Origin: JBCCGG01 sp039029395
Lineage (GTDB): Bacteria; Pseudomonadota; Alphaproteobacteria; Kiloniellales; JAKSDN01
Assembly (NCBI GenBank): GCA_039029395.1
Contig: JBCCGG010000040.1
Span: forward strand, 1-55,041
Direction of reading: 5' to 3'
Length of the DNA: 55,041 nucleotides
Made by a program: the position numbers and the translations under genes. Below the pieces are notes generated by a model that was not told the origin of the DNA, ran no database searches, and was given only the letters and a program-made list of their open reading frames with translations. Of this stretch, positions 23,857-33,100 are shown piece by piece. Position 1 is the stretch's first letter. Each line of letters opens with the position of its first letter.

Positions 23857-24915
23857 ATGACCGAGAGCGCGACCATCCTGATCGTCGACGACGAGGCCTT
23901 CAACGTCGACCTGCTGGAGCAAGAGCTCGAGGATATGGGCTACTTGACCCGGGCGGCGCGCAACGGCCAGGAAGCGATCGAGGCGGTGCACGACCAAGCG
24001 CCAGACCTGATCCTGCTCGATGTCATGATGCCGGTGATGGACGGCTTCCAATGCTGCCGGGCGCTCAAGGAGGACCCCGAGACCCGGCTCATCCCGATCG
24101 TCATCATGACCGCGCTCGACGGCTTCGAGGACCGCATCAAGGGCATCGAGGCCGGCGCCGACGATTTCCTCACCAAGCCGGTCAACGAGCGCGAGCTGCG
24201 GGCGCGCATCCGCACCGCCCTGCGCTACAAGCAGGCGGTCGACCAAAAGGTCGACGAGATCCACCGCATCAAGGACCACTTCGCCAAGTACGTGCCGCGC
24301 CAGGTGGTCGAGCTGGTGACCGCCAACCCCGAGGCGCCGGAGCTGGCCAAGCAGACCCGGGACGTGTCGATCCTGTTTCTCGACATCAGCGGCTACGCGC
24401 GCCTTGCCGAAAAGATCGCGCCGGAGACCCTGGACGGCCTGGTGGAGCGCTACTTCTCGGCCTATCTGGACCGCATCCACGAGGCCGGCGGCGACATCGG
24501 CTACACCGCCGGCGACGGCCTTATGGCGATCTTCGAGGATGCCGAGCGCGGCGGCCACGCGGCCCTGGCCGCCGAGACCGCCTTCGCGCTCTTCGCGTTG
24601 ACCGGCGCGCTCAACCGGGAGAACCAGGTCCAGCCCCTGGAGCTTCACATGGGCCTCAGCTCGGGCGACGCCCTGGTCGGCTCGACCCGCTTCGAGGGCC
24701 AGTACGGCGCGCGCTGGGTCTTTACCGCCAACGGCACCGTGATCAACCTGGCCGCCCGCCTGGCCGGCATCGCCGGCGAGGGCGAGCTGATCGTCAGCGC
24801 CGAAACCGCCCGGCGCCTGGGCGACCGCTACCCCTTGGAGGACCGGGGCCGCCAGCAGCTCAAGAACCTGGAGGATCCGGTCGAGGTCTATCTGCTCAAG
24901 GAAGGGGCCTCATGA
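23857..24915 (+). CDS. Response regulator with class III adenylate/guanylate cyclase output
   Basis: A 352-residue protein: an N-terminal receiver (residues 1-120; 'DDEAFNVD', 'LILLDVMMPVMDGFQ', 'LTKPVNEREL'), a helical linker (about 125-165) and a class III cyclase domain. The metal-binding aspartates appear in 'ILFLDISGYARLAEKI' and 'YTAGDGLMAIFED', and the Asn/Arg of the nucleotide pocket in 'GTVINLAARLAG'. Output is therefore probably cAMP or cGMP made on phosphorylation by the upstream kinase. ATG 23857 lies 8 nt after the CheY-like stop. The stop overlaps the next ATG. Confidence 0.92.
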   Translation: MTESATILIVDDEAFNVDLLEQELEDMGYLTRAARNGQEAIEAVHDQAPDLILLDVMMPVMDGFQCCRALKEDPETRLIPIVIMTALDGFEDRIKGIEAGADDFLTKPVNERELRARIRTALRYKQAVDQKVDEIHRIKDHFAKYVPRQVVELVTANPEAPELAKQTRDVSILFLDISGYARLAEKIAPETLDGLVERYFSAYLDRIHEAGGDIGYTAGDGLMAIFEDAERGGHAALAAETAFALFALTGALNRENQVQPLELHMGLSSGDALVGSTRFEGQYGARWVFTANGTVINLAARLAGIAGEGELIVSAETARRLGDRYPLEDRGRQQLKNLEDPVEVYLLKEGAS

Positions 24916-25748
24916 GCACCTATGAGAGCTATGCCAAGGTCGCCGGCAGCTACGACGGCATGCGCGTGCCGGTCGGCGCCGAGATCATCTTTGGCCACCT
25001 GAGCCTCGTGGGCCGGCCGCTCGGCGACTTCGCCCTGCTCGACGCCGGCTGCGGCACCGGCAACTACAGCCGGGCGCTGGCCGGCCAGGTCGGCAAGGTG
25101 ACCTCGCTCGACCTTTCGCCCGACATGCTCGCGGTCGCCCGGGCCAAGCTCGAAAAGGAAGAGCAGGCCGGCCGGGTCGCCTTCCGGGAGGGCAGCATCA
25201 CCGCCCTGCCCTTCCCCGAGGCCTGCTTCGACGGGGTCATGTTCAATCAGGTGCTGCACCACCTGGAGGATGGCAAAGATCCGGACTACCCGGGCCACGG
25301 GCGCGCCGTCGCAGAGGCCTTCCGGGTGCTCAAGCCCGGCGGCGTGGTGGTGATCAACGTCTGCACCCACGAGCAGCTCAAGCACGGCTTTTGGTACTAC
25401 GACCTGATCCCCGGCGCGCTGGCCGCCGTGCTCGGGCGCTGCGTCAGCGCCGAGCGCCTGACCGCCCATATCAAGGCCGCCGGCTTCCGCTTTCACGGCC
25501 GCAGCGTGCCGCTCGACGGCCTGCTGTTCGACGACGGATACTTCCAGGCCGAAGGGCCGCTCGAGGCCAGTTGGCGCAAGGCCGATTCCATCTGGGCCCT
25601 GGCCGATGGCGCCGAGCTGGCGGCCGCCGAGGCGCGGATCGAAAGTCTGCGCGCGGCCGGCCAGCTCGAGGCCTACCTGGGCGAACAGGACCGGGCCCGC
25701 CAGGCGCTCGGCCAGTGCACCTTCTTCACGGGACAAAAGCCATCATGA
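24912..25748 (+). CDS. Class I SAM-dependent methyltransferase
   Basis: A 278-residue methyltransferase. SAM motif I is 'LLDAGCGTGNYSRAL' (about residue 44), the acidic loop 'VTSLDLSPDMLAVARAK' and motif IV region 'FDGVMFNQVLHHLED'; 'FRVLKPGGVVVINVCT' follows. The C-terminal third (from about 185) is less typical and may bind the substrate. It starts at an ATGA overlap with the cyclase and ends in an ATGA overlap with the DUF427 gene. Its place in a signalling operon suggests it modifies a small molecule or protein under control of the kinase, but this is inference. Confidence 0.9.
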   Translation: MSTYESYAKVAGSYDGMRVPVGAEIIFGHLSLVGRPLGDFALLDAGCGTGNYSRALAGQVGKVTSLDLSPDMLAVARAKLEKEEQAGRVAFREGSITALPFPEACFDGVMFNQVLHHLEDGKDPDYPGHGRAVAEAFRVLKPGGVVVINVCTHEQLKHGFWYYDLIPGALAAVLGRCVSAERLTAHIKAAGFRFHGRSVPLDGLLFDDGYFQAEGPLEASWRKADSIWALADGAELAAAEARIESLRAAGQLEAYLGEQDRARQALGQCTFFTGQKPS

Positions 25749-26506
25749 GCAAAGGCAAGACGATCATCGAGTTCGAGCCCTCGGCCAAGCGGGTGCGCGC
25801 GGTGGCCGACGGCGTCACCCTGGCCGATTCGACCCGGGTCCGGCTCCTGCGCGAGAGCGGGCTGGTGCCGGTCTACTACTTTCCCCTGGAGGATCTACGC
25901 CAGGATCTGATGGAAGCAAGCGATCACCGGACCCACTGCCCCCACAAGGGCGACGCAAGCTACTGGCACATCGACCTCGGCGAGCGGCGGATCGAGAACG
26001 GGCTCTGGGGCTATCCCGCGCCGCTCGAGTCCCGCGCCGAGCTGGCCGGTTACCGCGCCTTCTATTGGAACAAGATGGACCACTGGTACGAGGAGGACGA
26101 GGAGGTCTTCGTGCACGCCCGGGATCCCAAGGTGCGCATCGATCTGCTCGCCTCCAAGCGCCGGGTCCAGGTGGTGGTCGGCGGCGAGATCGTGGCCGAC
26201 AGCCGGGACGCCATCTTCCTCCACGAAACCGGCCTGCCGACCCGCTACTACCTGCCGCGCGCCGACGTGCGCGCCGACCTGCTCGAGGCCAGCGCGCTCA
26301 CCAGCGCCTGCCCCTACAAGGGCCAGGCCGCCTACCACGCCCTGGTGCTCGGCGATCAGCGTCACGAGAACATCGTCTGGTACTACGCCCAGCCTCTGCC
26401 CGAGGTCGGGCGCATCGAGGATCGCCTGTGCTTCTTCGACGAAAAGGTCGAGGCCGTGCTGATCGACGGCGAACGCCAGGAAAAGCCGGTCACCAAGTGG
26501 AGCTGA
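25745..26506 (+). CDS. Protein with two DUF427 domains
   Basis: A 253-residue soluble protein made of two DUF427 modules (about residues 5-100 and 130-225). Each has the layout 'VRAVADGVTLADSTRVRLLR', 'YYFPLEDLRQDLMEAS', 'THCPHKGDASYWHI' in copy 1 and the matching 'VQVVVGGEIVADSRDAIFLH', 'YYLPRADVRADLLEAS', 'SACPYKGQAAYHAL' in copy 2. DUF427 proteins are small beta-rich domains of unknown biochemistry. It is the last gene of the operon, coupled to the methyltransferase by ATGA. Confidence 0.92.
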   Translation: MSKGKTIIEFEPSAKRVRAVADGVTLADSTRVRLLRESGLVPVYYFPLEDLRQDLMEASDHRTHCPHKGDASYWHIDLGERRIENGLWGYPAPLESRAELAGYRAFYWNKMDHWYEEDEEVFVHARDPKVRIDLLASKRRVQVVVGGEIVADSRDAIFLHETGLPTRYYLPRADVRADLLEASALTSACPYKGQAAYHALVLGDQRHENIVWYYAQPLPEVGRIEDRLCFFDEKVEAVLIDGERQEKPVTKWS

Positions 26507-26587
26507 AGCGCGAGCGCTGGCGAAACTTGCCCTGAAATTGCTGTGAACTCTCGTCGACCGGGCCATGGGCGCCGTCTAGACCTGGAG

Positions 26588-26603
26588 CAATTGGCACCAA
26601 TTG
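26588..26603. repeat. Inverted repeat between signalling operon and REP-type transposase
   Basis: CAATTGG (26588-26594) and CCAATTG (26597-26603) form a 7-bp inverted repeat with a CA spacer. It lies in an AT-rich stretch (26580-26720) that differs sharply from the GC-rich neighbours. It could be an operator or a REP-like structure used by the adjacent transposase. The core resembles the TTGGTACCAA operator at 16386, which may be coincidence. Confidence 0.4.
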
Positions 26604-26712
26604 AGATGTTATAACAAAGTAGAGCGGATCTAAATATTCGGAGACAGTATATAATTATTTCCTGGCACTTTTGACCGCTCAAGCATTTCTGGCGTTTTCT
26701 TCTTTTTTATCC

Positions 26713-26718
26713 TATAAT
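26713..26718 (+). promoter_or_regulatory. Consensus -10 box immediately upstream of the transposase start
   Basis: A perfect TATAAT ends 6 nt before the ATG at 26725, so transcription would start at or beside the A of the start codon, giving a leaderless mRNA. No Shine-Dalgarno is visible. The -35 region (about 26690-26695) is weak. Another TATAAT occurs at 26650-26655 within 'GTATATAATT'. Confidence 0.45.
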
Positions 26719-26724
26719 GGCGTC

Positions 26725-27405
26725 ATGGCGAGACTGGCACGCGTTGTGGTACCGGGCCTTGCCCATCATGTCACCCAACGGGGCAACCGAGGCCTAGAGA
26801 CCTTCTTCGGACCGGACGACTACAAAGCCTACCGGTCGCTCCTGGCTGACGGCTGCGAGCGGGCCGGCACCAAGGTCTGGGCCTATTGTTTGATGCCGAC
26901 CCAGGTCCATCTGATCCTGGTGCCGAAAGATCCCGACGGCCTGCGCGCGGCGCTGGGCGAAGCGCACCGCCGCTACACCCGCCGGATCAACGAGCGCCAG
27001 GGCTGGAGCGGCCATCTGTGGCGCGAGCGCTTCCACTCCTTCCCCTTCGACGAGGCCCACCTGGCGATCGCCACGCGCCATGTGGAGCTGGCGCCGATCC
27101 GCGCCCGCCTGGCCCGCAAGGTCCACCGCTGGCCCTGGTCGAGCGCGCCGGCCCACCTGGCCGGCAAGGACGACGAGTTGGTCGCGGTCGGCCCGCTCTT
27201 GAAGCGCTTTCCCGACTGGGCCGCCTTCTTGGCCGAAGGCTTGAGCGAATCGGAGCTCGCTCTGGTCACCCGTCACGAGCACAGCGGCCGTCCGCTCGCG
27301 CGCCCGGCCACGGTGACCCGCCTGGAGAAGAAGCTGGGCCGCAAGCTCAAGGCCGGCAAGCCCGGCCGGCCAAGGAAGGCGGTGGCCAAGCGCAAGGCCA
27401 GGTGA
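26725..27405 (+). CDS. REP-associated tyrosine transposase (Y1_Tnp family, RAYT-like)
   Basis: A 226-residue protein of the IS200/IS605-related RAYT group, which process REP hairpins as single-strand nucleases. It has the N-terminal 'GLAHHVTQRGNRGLETFF', the central 'YCLMPTQVHLILVPKD' and the catalytic-tyrosine region 'HRRYTRRINERQGWSGHLW' followed by 'RERFHSFPF'. The usual metal-binding motif is N-H-x-H; here it is T-Q-V-H, so one HUH histidine is replaced by Gln. The C-terminal tail is strongly basic. The start is set by the ATG just after TATAAT. It stands alone without a partner gene. Confidence 0.88.
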   Translation: MARLARVVVPGLAHHVTQRGNRGLETFFGPDDYKAYRSLLADGCERAGTKVWAYCLMPTQVHLILVPKDPDGLRAALGEAHRRYTRRINERQGWSGHLWRERFHSFPFDEAHLAIATRHVELAPIRARLARKVHRWPWSSAPAHLAGKDDELVAVGPLLKRFPDWAAFLAEGLSESELALVTRHEHSGRPLARPATVTRLEKKLGRKLKAGKPGRPRKAVAKRKAR

Positions 27406-27480
27406 CAGCCGCCAGCCCATGGGCCCAGGGTCTGCGCGCGAGAGGCCGATTGAATCGAATGTAATTGCTACCGGCCGTGC

Positions 27481-27492
27481 CATAATATTATG
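27481..27492. repeat. Perfect 12-bp palindrome downstream of the transposase
   Basis: CATAATATTATG is perfectly self-complementary. It sits 76 bp after the transposase stop, at the boundary where the truncated GFA frame opens. It may be a scar or structure related to transposition; nothing more can be shown from sequence. Confidence 0.3.
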
Positions 27493-27539
27493 TCCCTCGT
27501 TATCCAAGCCTTCGCTCACCTTTCACACAGCAAATCCGC

Positions 27540-27872
27540 CCATACCGGGTCGGCCTCTGCCACTGTCTCGACTGCCGCAAGCATCATGGCGCCCTGTTCT
27601 ACGCCGCCGCGGTGTTCCCTCGGGAGGCGGTGACGATCGATGGCGAAACCTGCGACTACGGCGGGCGGCATTTCTGCCCGCGCTGCGGCTCCTCCACGTT
27701 CGCCCGCAGTGGAGACGAGATCGAAGTGCACCTGGGATCCCTGGACGCCCCCGACCAGCTGATGCCGACCTACGAAAGCTGGGTTGTCCGACGCGAGTCC
27801 TGGCTACCGCCCTTTCCGCACTCGAGACGATACGACGGCAATCGCGAGGCCAGGTGTCGCTCTGAGGATTGA
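27540..27872 (+). pseudogene. N-terminally truncated GFA-family protein gene
   Basis: The frame encodes 'PYRVGLCHCLDCRKHHGALF' followed by 'CDYGGRHFCPRCGSSTFARS', a GFA (glutathione-dependent formaldehyde-activating enzyme-like) zinc domain through to a normal C-terminus. The family's N-terminal 'GGCLCGAVRY' segment, which supplies the first pair of zinc cysteines, is absent. The frame opens only after TAA at 27483 and has no ATG; the first GTG is 27612, inside the domain. The gene therefore lacks about 25-30 codons and its start. The transposase gene immediately upstream makes a rearrangement likely. Confidence 0.7.
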
Positions 27873-27964
27873 CCGAGACGGGGCCCGCAGAACCGGTCTG
27901 CCCCAGTGACCACGGCTGGGCACAAGCTGGGAACCGTCACACCGATGCGGTGCTAGCCCGGCGT

Positions 27965-28249
27965 TCAGTAGCCCTCCGCTTCCTCCAGCGCCGCTTCGGC
28001 CGCGGCCAGCTCGGCTTCGGTGCCCTCGAGCGCCTGACGGGTCAGCTCCCGGCCTTCGTCCAGCAGGGCCAGGCGGCTCTCCAGCGCCGGCGCCCGGCCG
28101 CCGGCCCGCTCCAGGCCGTCGCGCTCGCGCCGGGCCTGGTGGTCGGCCTCGGCCAGCGCGTCGGCCAGCTCGTCCCGCTTGGCCTCGAGCGCCGCGACCC
28201 GCGCCCGCAGGCGAGTCAGCTGATCGTCGCTGTGGTCATCGGCGAGCAT
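27965..28249 (-). CDS. Small coiled-coil protein of unknown function
   Basis: A 94-residue protein rich in Ala, Glu, Leu and Arg with heptad-like spacing throughout ('LTRLRARVAALEAKRDELAD', 'TEAELAAAEAALEEAEGY'), predicting one long coiled coil. AGGATTAGGAC just before the ATG is a good ribosome site, supporting a real gene. There is no signal peptide or membrane segment. Repetitive Ala/Glu codons in GC-rich DNA can mimic coding, so some doubt remains. It lies between the truncated GFA gene and the serine hydrolase on the minus strand. Confidence 0.55.
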   Translation of the reverse strand: MLADDHSDDQLTRLRARVAALEAKRDELADALAEADHQARRERDGLERAGGRAPALESRLALLDEGRELTRQALEGTEAELAAAEAALEEAEGY

Positions 28250-28393
28250 GTCCTAATCCTACACATAGCGCGCCCTCCGGCGCTCATAGGGTCCATCCTG
28301 GCCGCGCCGTCCGAGACGTCAAGCCACGCCGCCCGAGGAATTCGCACAACCGTCCGGCGTGGGCCGCCAGGCATTTAGGTTTGGGACAGATCG

Positions 28394-29485
28394 CTACTCA
28401 TGGCCATAGTGGGCTCGCGCAATGCGCCCAATCATTCGCTCACCATTGTCTTGATAGGGCCCGTTATAGTTTCCCGCCAAGACCGTTATTACGAGATGCT
28501 GTTTAGGCAGAATGAAAAGCCTCTGACCGCCATTGCCAAACGCCCCGATCAGAGGGAATGAGGGAATACTCGTAGACTTACCTGCGTACCATTGGAGCCC
28601 ATAGCCAAGAATTCCGTTAGCAACCTGGCCAATTCTATCTACGTGAGGCTGAACGATGAGCTCGATCACCTCAGTCGGAACAACTTGTTGGCCGCCCCAC
28701 CTACCCTTGTGCAGAACGAGCGATCCAATCTTGGCCAAATCCCGCGCGCGCAAGCGCAAACCGCCTGAAGCGGCCGGCATGCCGGCGGGCAACCAAGTTT
28801 TCGCGCCCCACCATTCAAATTCCTCAACACCCAGCGGCCCGAACAACACCGACCTTGCGAAATCTCTAACATTCTTTCCAGTCTTTCGCTCAATGATGCC
28901 TCCTGCGAGCTCAGTCATGCCGCTATTGTAAGTCCAATTTGTTCCGGGTTCGGCTGTCACCGAACGGGCAAGAACCAATTCAATAGGGCGATCGGTTGTG
29001 TGGAGAAGAAACTCGTCGTTCTCAGGACTGCCCCACGGGTGGGTCCTTTCGTCCCAATCGAGGCCAGCCGTCATGGTCAGTACCTGTAGAAGCGTGATCC
29101 TTTCTACGCCTGCACCGACACGGTCACGAAGGTCTGGAAAGAATTCAACGATTGGGGTCTTCAGTGCCGGTTCAAACTCCTCCTCAAGGGCCAGTCCAAG
29201 CAACAGTGCGGTTACGCTTTTTGTGATGGAGCGAATGTCATGGAGCGTGTGTGCGTCGAATTTCACGCGCGTTAGCTCGGCATCTCCCTGATAGTCATCG
29301 CCTTCGAAATAGGCTTCGTAGATCAGAGCACCCGCATGCTCTATCAGCACGGCATGGGTGTTCGGGAATTCACCTTGCTCCAGAAGCCGCGTTAGCTCGG
29401 ATAGCCCCTCCGCGTCCATGGATGCCTCTTCCAGGCTTGCAATTGGCCATCCATCATCAGCCTCATTTGGGATAGTATTTATCAT
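28394..29485 (-). CDS. Serine hydrolase of the beta-lactamase/class C family
   Basis: A 363-residue protein of the beta-lactamase-related serine hydrolases (EstB/AmpC-like fold). The nucleophile motif S-x-x-K is 'SITK' (about residue 86), the Y-x-N-type motif is 'YNSGMTE' (about 190), and a glycine-rich 'GAFGNGGQRLFI' (about 320) occupies the KTG position. There is no clear signal peptide, suggesting a cytoplasmic esterase or peptidase. A TTG 9 nt upstream (29494) is an alternative start. Codon use is visibly less GC-rich than in the neighbours, a sign of recent acquisition. Confidence 0.82.
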   Translation of the reverse strand: MINTIPNEADDGWPIASLEEASMDAEGLSELTRLLEQGEFPNTHAVLIEHAGALIYEAYFEGDDYQGDAELTRVKFDAHTLHDIRSITKSVTALLLGLALEEEFEPALKTPIVEFFPDLRDRVGAGVERITLLQVLTMTAGLDWDERTHPWGSPENDEFLLHTTDRPIELVLARSVTAEPGTNWTYNSGMTELAGGIIERKTGKNVRDFARSVLFGPLGVEEFEWWGAKTWLPAGMPAASGGLRLRARDLAKIGSLVLHKGRWGGQQVVPTEVIELIVQPHVDRIGQVANGILGYGLQWYAGKSTSIPSFPLIGAFGNGGQRLFILPKQHLVITVLAGNYNGPYQDNGERMIGRIARAHYGHE

Positions 29486-29494
29486 CGATTCCAA

Positions 29495-30043
29495 TGGCTG
29501 TTAGTAGGAGCTGGATCTTAGGATGAGTCAGGCGGCTTACGCCAGCCCTTCCAGCATCACCTCATGCCGCACCGCATTGGACGCCGCTTCCCCGTTGGGG
29601 CACGGCTTGGCGGCAGCCGATGTGAAGCGTGCGGTTTCTTGAGGGATGGGAGGCCGATGGCCGGATCACCTGGCACCCATTGCCGGACTTGCCATCCACG
29701 GGAGGTCGGGGATGGCGCAAACTCTCAGGTGATTACTGCCTCACCACAGAAACAGGCTACTCGAAAGTGCATCTTCGGGCTGGTCCGTATTTTTAATTTG
29801 TAAGGTTAACTATATACAATAACTAATTAATAAACATAAATAAATTTCCTCCGAATCAACCAGGGGCACGCTTCCAAGCAAGCCTGGGTGCATGGGGTCG
29901 TTCCAACAGGAATCCCGCAAGGACCTACCACCTCCCGGGAGTCGGCCGTTTCTTCGGAAAAATTGCGGAGCAATATCAGCGTCCTATCGGCCGATGCCGT
30001 GCTCCGCCTTAAATACTTCGTGCCATCCCTCTCCCTGGCCTCG
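29495..30043. other. Intergenic region, partly AT-rich, no gene recognised
   Basis: About 550 bp between the serine hydrolase start and the nrdJ terminator. The section 29785-29865 is strikingly AT-rich (runs such as TAACTAATTAATAAACATAAA) against a GC-rich genome. Short open frames exist on the plus strand (for example 29564-29803), but their text shows no recognisable domain and no convincing ribosome site. I see no tRNA, operator or complete gene. Confidence 0.5.
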
Positions 30044-30076
30044 AAAAATTGGGGCGGGCCGCCGACGCCGCCCCAA
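30044..30076 (-). terminator. Rho-independent terminator of nrdJ
   Basis: On the minus strand, TTGGGGCGG (30076-30068) pairs perfectly with CCGCCCCAA (30057-30049), separated by a 10-nt loop, and is followed by five T residues (30048-30044). It lies about 60 nt past the nrdJ stop. This is a classic intrinsic terminator. Confidence 0.85.
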
Positions 30077-30136
30077 GGTCACAGGGAGAACTGAGACAAG
30101 AGATGGGTCGTGGTGTGAAGGCTCAATCGCGGGCCC

Positions 30137-33100
30137 TCACGAGCATCCGCTGGTGGCGCCGCAGGTCGTGCACTTGAGGCAGGTTCCGTTCCGCACCAGG
30201 GTGAAGTTGCCGCACTCGCCGCAGGAATCGCCTTCGTAGCCCTTGAGGCGCGCCTCGCGGACGCGCTCCTGGGTTAGGTCGACCTGCGCGGCCAGCGCGG
30301 ACTCGGCGGCCAGGGCTTCGACGGAGCCCCCTTGGCCGGCGAGCTCTTGCACGGCGCCACCGGCGCCGCCGTTCAAACCTCCGTTCATACCGCCGTTGAG
30401 CACCAGGAGCTGGTTGCGCATGTAGCCGGTCGAGGCGACCCGGCGCATGGTCGCGACCACCTCCTCTTCGGCCTGGCTCGGCAGATTGCCTTCGTCGGCG
30501 CCCCGGCCGATCGAGTCGGGCAGCACGTCGCCCGGCTCGGCGTGGGCCAGGTCGTTGCGCCCCAGGTAGGAGACCGCGAGCTCCCGGAAGATGTAGTCGA
30601 GCACCGAGGTCGCCATCTTGATGGCGTCGTTGCCCTCGACCATGCCCGACGGCTCGAAGCGGGTGAAGGTGAAGGCCTCGACGTACTCCTCAAGGGGCAC
30701 GCCGTACTGCAGGCCGATCGAGATGGCGATCGCGAAGTTGTTCATCAGGCTGCGGAAGGCGGCGCCTTCCTTGTGCATGTCGATGAAGATCTCGCCGACC
30801 GCGCCGTCCTCGTACTCGCCGGTGCGCAGATAGACCTTGTGGCCGCCGACGATCGCCTTCTGGGTGTAGCCCTTGCGCCGCTGGGGCAGGCGCCGGCGCT
30901 CGTTGATGCGCTCGACCACCCGCTCGATGACCCGCTCGGCGACGATCTCCGCGCGCTTGGCGTCGGGCGCCGCGGCGATCTGCTCGACCACCTCCTCGGC
31001 CTCGTCCTCCTCGTCGGCCTCGGCGCCGATCAGGGTGTTGGAGGAGAGCGGTTGGCTCAGCTTGGAGCCGTCCCGGTAGAGCGCGTTGGCCTTGAGCCCC
31101 AAGCGCCAGCTCAGCTGGTAGGCCGCCTTGCAGTCCTCGACCGTCGCCTGGTGGGGCATGTTGATGGTCTTGGAAATGGCGCCCGAGATGAACGGCTGAG
31201 AGGCCGCCATCATGCGGATGTGGCTCTCCACCGAGAGGCTGCGCTTGCCGGTCCGCCCGCAGGGGTTGGCGCAGTCGAAGACCGCCAGGTGCTCGGCCTT
31301 GAGGCCGGGCGCGCCTTCCAGGGTCATGGCCCCGCAGCAGTGCACGTTGGCGCGCTCGATCTGGGCTTCCGAGAAACCCAAGGCGCCCAGCATGTCGAAC
31401 GCGGCGTCGGCCAGCTGGGCCTCGGAGAAGCCAAGAGTCTCAAGGCAAAAGCTTTCGCCTAAAGTCCACTTGTTGAAAGCAAAGCGGATGTCGAAGGCGC
31501 TCGCCAGGCTGGACTCGAGCGAGCCCAGGGCACTCTCGGTGAAGCCCTTGGCGAGCAGTGTGTCGTAGTTGATCGCCGGCGCGTCGCGCAGGGTGCCGTG
31601 GCCGACCGCGTAGCGGATGATCGCCTCGATCTCGTGCTCGCCGTAGCCCAGGGTGCGCAGGGCGTCGGGCACCGTTCGGTTGATGATCTTGAAGTAGCCG
31701 CCGCCGGCCAGCTTCTTGAACTTGACGATCGCGAAGTCCGGCTCGATGCCGGTGGTGTCGCAATCCATGACCAGGCCGATCGTGCCGGTCGGCGCGATCA
31801 CCGTGACCTGGGCGTTGCGGTAGCCGTGCAGGTCGCCGAAGGAAAGCGCCCGGTCCCAGGCCGCCTTGGCAGCGCCGACCAGCTCCGGCTCCGGGCAGTT
31901 GGCGGCGTCGAGCGGCACCGGCTTGATCGAGAGCTCTTCGTAGCCGTCGGCCTCGCCGTGGGCGGCGCGCCGGTGGTTGCGGATCACCCGCAGCATGGCC
32001 TCGGCGTTCTCCCGGTAGGACGGGAAGGAGCCGAGCTCGCCGGCCATCTCGGCCGAGGTGGCATAGGCCGTGCCGGTCATCAGCGCGCTGATCGCGCCGG
32101 CCAGCGCCCGGCCCTCGTCGGAGTCGTAGGAGATGCCGCGTGCCATCAGCAGCCCGCCGATGTTCGCGAAGCCGAGGCCGAGCGTGCGGTAGTCGTAGGA
32201 CAGCCGCGCGATCTCCTTGGAGGGGAACTGGGCCATCAGCACCGAGATCTCGAGCGTCACGGTCAAAAGACGCACGGCGTGGCTGAAGTCCTCGACCGCG
32301 AAGTCGCCGGCCTCGTCCCGGAAGGTCATGAGGTTGAGGGAGGCCAGGTTGCAGGCGGTGTCGTCCAGGAACATGTACTCGGAGCAGGGATTCGAGCCGT
32401 TGATCCGGCCGCCCGCCGGGCAGGTGTGCCAATCGTTGATCGTGGTGTCGTACTGCACGCCAGGATCGGCGCAGGCCCAGGCCGCCTCGGCAATCTGCTG
32501 CCAGAGGTCGCGGGCCTTCAGGGTCTTGGCGATCTGGCGGTCGGTGCGCCGGATCAGCTCCCAGTCGCTGTCCGTCTCGAGCGCCTCGAGGAAGCTGTTG
32601 GGCACGCGTACGGAGTTGTTCGAGTTCTGTCCCGAGACCGTCAGATAAGCTTCTGAATCCCAATCCAAATCATAGATCGGGAAATCCATCTTGCTGTAAC
32701 CCTGTCGGGCATACTGCAGGGTCCGCTGGAGGGCCGCCTCGGGCACCAGGGCGCGGCGCGCGGCTTTCAGGGCCTTCTTGAGGACCGGGTTGCGCTTGGG
32801 CTCGAAGCGGTGGTCGTCGGTTCCGGTGGCACAAGCCTGGAGCACCGCGTTGAGGTGCTTGTGGCAGAGCTTGGAGCCAGCCACCAGGGCGGCCACTTTC
32901 TGCTCCTCGACCACCTTCCAATTGATGTAGGCCTCGATGTCCGGGTGGTCCAGGTCGACCGTCACCATCTTGGCCGCCCGCCGGGTCGTGCCGCCCGACT
33001 TGATCGCGCCGGCCGCCCGGTCGCCGACCTTGAGGAAACTCATGAGGCCGGACGATTTGCCGCCGCCCGAGAGCGGCTCGCTGGAGCCGCGCAGGGCCGA

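Noticed and set aside
27419..27865. 148-codon frame overlapping the GFA remnant
   Set aside because: It is out of frame with the cysteine motifs of the GFA domain and is rich in Arg/Pro/Leu; treated as a shadow.
29564..29803. Open frame of 79 codons in the gap before nrdJ
   Set aside because: No recognisable domain, no good ribosome site, and composition changes abruptly into AT-rich DNA; probably not a gene.
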